Positions 61,964 through 64,000 of a stretch of 64,000 nucleotides of DNA are shown in pieces. Source of the stretch: RGIG4079 sp045646905 (GTDB lineage Bacteria; Bacteroidota; Bacteroidia; Bacteroidales; Muribaculaceae); contig JAZRLP010000018.1 of the NCBI GenBank assembly GCA_045646905.1, positions 62,001-126,000 of the forward strand, given 5' to 3'. The stretch's first letter is position 1. Every line of letters starts with the position of its first letter. The translations under genes and the position numbers were made by a program. The notes under the pieces are model-generated. The model was not told the origin of the DNA. It saw only the letters and a program-made list of their open reading frames with translations, and did no database searches.

Positions 61964-62695
61964 ATGACAAACGCGATTAATACAACTAAAGCTAATACCA
62001 TCAATAGTTTTTCATGGAAACGAGTAAAGATGCTTGCTGATTTTTATTCCCCAATTACGAAATATCAAATTTTAGCATATTCAATTATTTCGTTTTTATG
62101 CCCAATAGTAACCATTATTTATGCTTTGATCACAACAAACCTTTCATATAATTTATGGTTTGCAGCATTTTATGGAATGATTATCGGAGCGCCTTTTATA
62201 TTCAGTTATCACAACTACCACAAAATAGGAACCACATTACCCGTTTCGGGAAATGAAAAGATTACATTCTATTTCATTTACACCTTTTTTATCCTACAAG
62301 CAACTCTTGTAACCTCTATTGCATTAGGCATTGCCGTGATGTATATGTTTCCCGGCACTCGTAATCTTGCCATTCAAGTTGCAAACATCAATTACGCACC
62401 TATTACTTTAGAAACTATATGTGGCCATTTGTTTTTATTTCTTATCCTTGCAACCTCTCTTTTGGCTACATTCAAATTCCAAAAGCACAAAATTGCGAAA
62501 ACTCTTGCATTAGATATGGTTCTTATTATCACAATATTTTCTTTGTGTTATTTCTTTGGGATTTTTATTGGAGGCTTTAAATTTGACCCATCAATGCACA
62601 TTCCATCATATTGCATTTTGATAACAACAACCATTATTGCATGCTCTATTGTTGTATATTTAGTTATTGATTCCATAAAGCATCGTCAATTTTAA
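61964..62695 (+). CDS. ABC transporter permease A (locus 2)
   Basis: The 243-residue membrane protein has six predicted TM helices (for example YSIISFLCPIVTIIYALI, FFILQATLVTSIALGIA, HLFLFLILATSLLATF, MVLIITIFSLCYFFGIF). It starts MTNAINTTKANTINSFSWKRVKML, nearly the same as the next gene. This and the next gene arose by tandem duplication: both ends and flanks are still alike at DNA level while the middles have diverged. Confidence 0.82.
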   Translation: MTNAINTTKANTINSFSWKRVKMLADFYSPITKYQILAYSIISFLCPIVTIIYALITTNLSYNLWFAAFYGMIIGAPFIFSYHNYHKIGTTLPVSGNEKITFYFIYTFFILQATLVTSIALGIAVMYMFPGTRNLAIQVANINYAPITLETICGHLFLFLILATSLLATFKFQKHKIAKTLALDMVLIITIFSLCYFFGIFIGGFKFDPSMHIPSYCILITTTIIACSIVVYLVIDSIKHRQF

Positions 62696-62699
62696 AAAC

Positions 62700-62743
62700 C
62701 TCATCGTTTATGGATAATTAAAACCAACTAACCTATTTGACTC
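62700..62743 (+). pseudogene. Vestigial GntR start at the permease duplication junction
   Basis: After the first permease the sequence CTCATCGTTTATGGAT (from 62700) matches CTTCATCGTTTATGGAT before and at the real gntR start (63477). Here the reading frame is ATG GAT AAT TAA (62710-62721), so it stops after three codons. It is followed by CTATTTGACTCATGACAAA, which repeats the stretch before permease A (from about 61951). The junction shows the unit that was duplicated. Confidence 0.75.
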
Positions 62744-63463
62744 ATGACAAATGCTATTAATACAACCGAAGCTAATGCAATCAATCGTTTTTCATGGAAA
62801 CGAGTAAAGATGCTATTTGATTTTTACTTACCTATTACAAAGTATCAAATGATAGCCTATGCAAGCATTTCATTTTTGTATCCAATCATCTATGTCATTC
62901 AACAATTAGTCGTTCCAAATGTTGACCTCTCAAGCTTTTGGCGTTACATTATCTTATCAATGATATTGTGGGCACCTTCAATTTTCAACATTCGTAATTT
63001 TCGCAAAATTGCAACAACATTGCCAGTTTCGAATAATGAAAAATTTTTATTCTATTTCATATATATATATTTAATCATCCCTGCAACAATTTTAATCCCC
63101 TCCATATTAGGAATTGTATCAACGGATATTTTTACTGATGCAAGTAATATTTTCATTCAAATTTATTATAATAATTCGTCATATGATACACCTGTAAATT
63201 TTGTTCAATATATTCATATTTTCACAGTTATCCTTTTGTTTATATCAATACCCTTTATGCTTGAATTCCGAACAAAGAGATTTAAAACTTTGAAATATAT
63301 TGCAATATTTGTTTGCTATATAAGTGTATTTGTACCAATTTCATTCTTTCTAAATCTCATTTATAATGGCTTAGATTTATACTTCTTAATATCAGTTAAC
63401 CTCTTCCTATTTTCAATAAATACATATCTAACTATTGATTCCATAAAGCATCATCAATTTTAA
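62744..63463 (+). CDS. ABC transporter permease B (locus 2)
   Basis: The 239-residue paralogue of permease A starts MTNAINTTEANAINRFSWKRVKML and ends TIDSIKHHQF (A ends VIDSIKHRQF). It has six predicted TM helices with a different central sequence (YLIIPATILIPSILGIV, YIHIFTVILLFISIPFML). With A it could form a heterodimer, where locus 1 has only one permease. The gntR gene follows after 13 bp. Confidence 0.82.
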   Translation: MTNAINTTEANAINRFSWKRVKMLFDFYLPITKYQMIAYASISFLYPIIYVIQQLVVPNVDLSSFWRYIILSMILWAPSIFNIRNFRKIATTLPVSNNEKFLFYFIYIYLIIPATILIPSILGIVSTDIFTDASNIFIQIYYNNSSYDTPVNFVQYIHIFTVILLFISIPFMLEFRTKRFKTLKYIAIFVCYISVFVPISFFLNLIYNGLDLYFLISVNLFLFSINTYLTIDSIKHHQF

Positions 63464-63476
63464 AACTTCATCGTTT

Positions 63477-63833
63477 ATGGATTTCAAAAATAACAAGCCC
63501 ATATATCAGCAGATTATCGACTATTGTTTCAACAAGATTCTCGCCAAGGAATGGATTGAAGAGACAAAAGTCCCTTCGGTGCGTGAACTCGCCTTGGAAC
63601 TATCGGTCAACACTCACACCGTACTCAAAGCATATGAATATCTCCAAGCCGAGGAAATCATCTATGCCAAGCGTGGACTGGGATTCTTCTTGGCTTCAGA
63701 TGCGCTATCGCATGTCAACTCGGCTCGACGAAAAGAGTTTTATGATACTACACTCAATGAATTATTTAACGAAATGGAACGATTGCAAATATCAATCGAC
63801 GACATAATTAACCATTATAATAATAGAAAATAG
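63477..63833 (+). CDS. GntR-family regulator, YtrA subfamily (locus 2)
   Basis: The 118-residue protein has the same compact plan as the regulator of locus 1: a winged helix (KPIYQQIIDYCFNKILAKEW, VPSVRELALELSVNTHTVLKAYEYLQ, IYAKRGLGFFLA) and a 45-residue helical tail. It is the last gene of its operon, where locus 1 has one more gene. It should repress the operon through the palindrome at 60100-60123. Confidence 0.93.
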   Translation: MDFKNNKPIYQQIIDYCFNKILAKEWIEETKVPSVRELALELSVNTHTVLKAYEYLQAEEIIYAKRGLGFFLASDALSHVNSARRKEFYDTTLNELFNEMERLQISIDDIINHYNNRK

Positions 63834-63852
63834 AAACAGCCAACTATTCCTT

Positions 63853-63894
63853 AATAGTCATTAACCACATTGGAGGTTAATGACTATTTTTTTG
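63853..63894 (+). terminator. Terminator of locus 2
   Basis: ATAGTCATTAACC pairs perfectly with GGTTAATGACTAT over an 8-nt loop, followed by a T run. The remaining bases to 64000 are AT-rich with no visible gene. Confidence 0.9.
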
Positions 63895-64000
63895 CCCTAT
63901 ATGGAAAGTTTGCTCAACTAAAAGGACAAAAAGTTGCATTTATTGGTTTATTTTCTTTCCTTTGCATTTACATACTTTGAATTCTAATGTAAAACATCAT

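Overview
The window reads as chromosomal DNA of a Bacteroidales bacterium, probably gut-associated (Muribaculaceae, Prevotellaceae or a close relative). Reasons seen in the sequence: many genes are preceded by the Bacteroidetes promoter (-7 TAnnTTTG, often with a -33 TTTG 19-21 bp upstream) and lack strong Shine-Dalgarno sites; large secreted proteins end in type IX secretion (T9SS) type A sorting domains; and BspA-like leucine-rich repeats, DUF4831 and AAA_14/DUF4143 proteins are present. No phage, IS element or CRISPR array is visible.

Layout. 0-8 kb: end of an unknown gene, ilvA, then a tolC / membrane-fusion / RND efflux operon ending in a small PII-like gene, and tRNA-Leu(UAG). A GTTATC-rich palindromic element occurs at both edges of this block. 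8-10 kb: secreted metallophosphoesterase and an HD-domain protein. 10-25 kb: an envelope/secretion block with a 2574-residue T9SS subtilase, a family-10-like glycosyl hydrolase with a T9SS tail, a von Willebrand A protein with a G8 tract in its promoter, and a 20-residue-repeat protein. 25-31 kb: pyrE, SRPBCC protein, argH, Rieske-like lipoprotein, rplU-rpmA, amidase. 30.6-33.5 kb: YtrA-type GntR/ABC locus 1. 33.6-36.7 kb: rplM-rpsI-rpsB-tsf, followed by convergent HU. 37-42 kb: two overlapping rhomboid genes, an exonuclease/endonuclease/phosphatase protein and an M3 peptidase. 42.3-49.7 kb: accessory island with a Fic protein, a BspA-like repeat protein and an AAA_14 ATPase, separated by repeat-rich noncoding DNA. 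49.7-60 kb: adk, hpt, nnr, DUF4831, FKBP, mtaB, a glycosyltransferase, a phosphoesterase, small unknowns, a MINPP-type phytase and a TPR gene. 60-64 kb: TraB/GumN gene plus YtrA-type GntR/ABC locus 2.

The most interesting regulatory result is that the two unlinked GntR/ABC loci have a palindrome at the same place, starting two bases after the -7 box. Both can be written as AGTGTN-N12-NACAC, close to the half-sites known for Bacillus YtrA. In locus 2 the permease gene has been tandemly duplicated and the copy junction still carries a dead GntR start (ATG GAT AAT TAA). Other leads are a probable operator in front of the Fic gene, a 12-residue extension past the normally invariant C-terminus of ribosomal protein S9, a relic that looks like the adk 3' end beyond the AAA ATPase gene, a homopolymeric promoter spacer, and a structured leader before the BspA-like gene.

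All calls were made by reading the sequence; no database search was possible.
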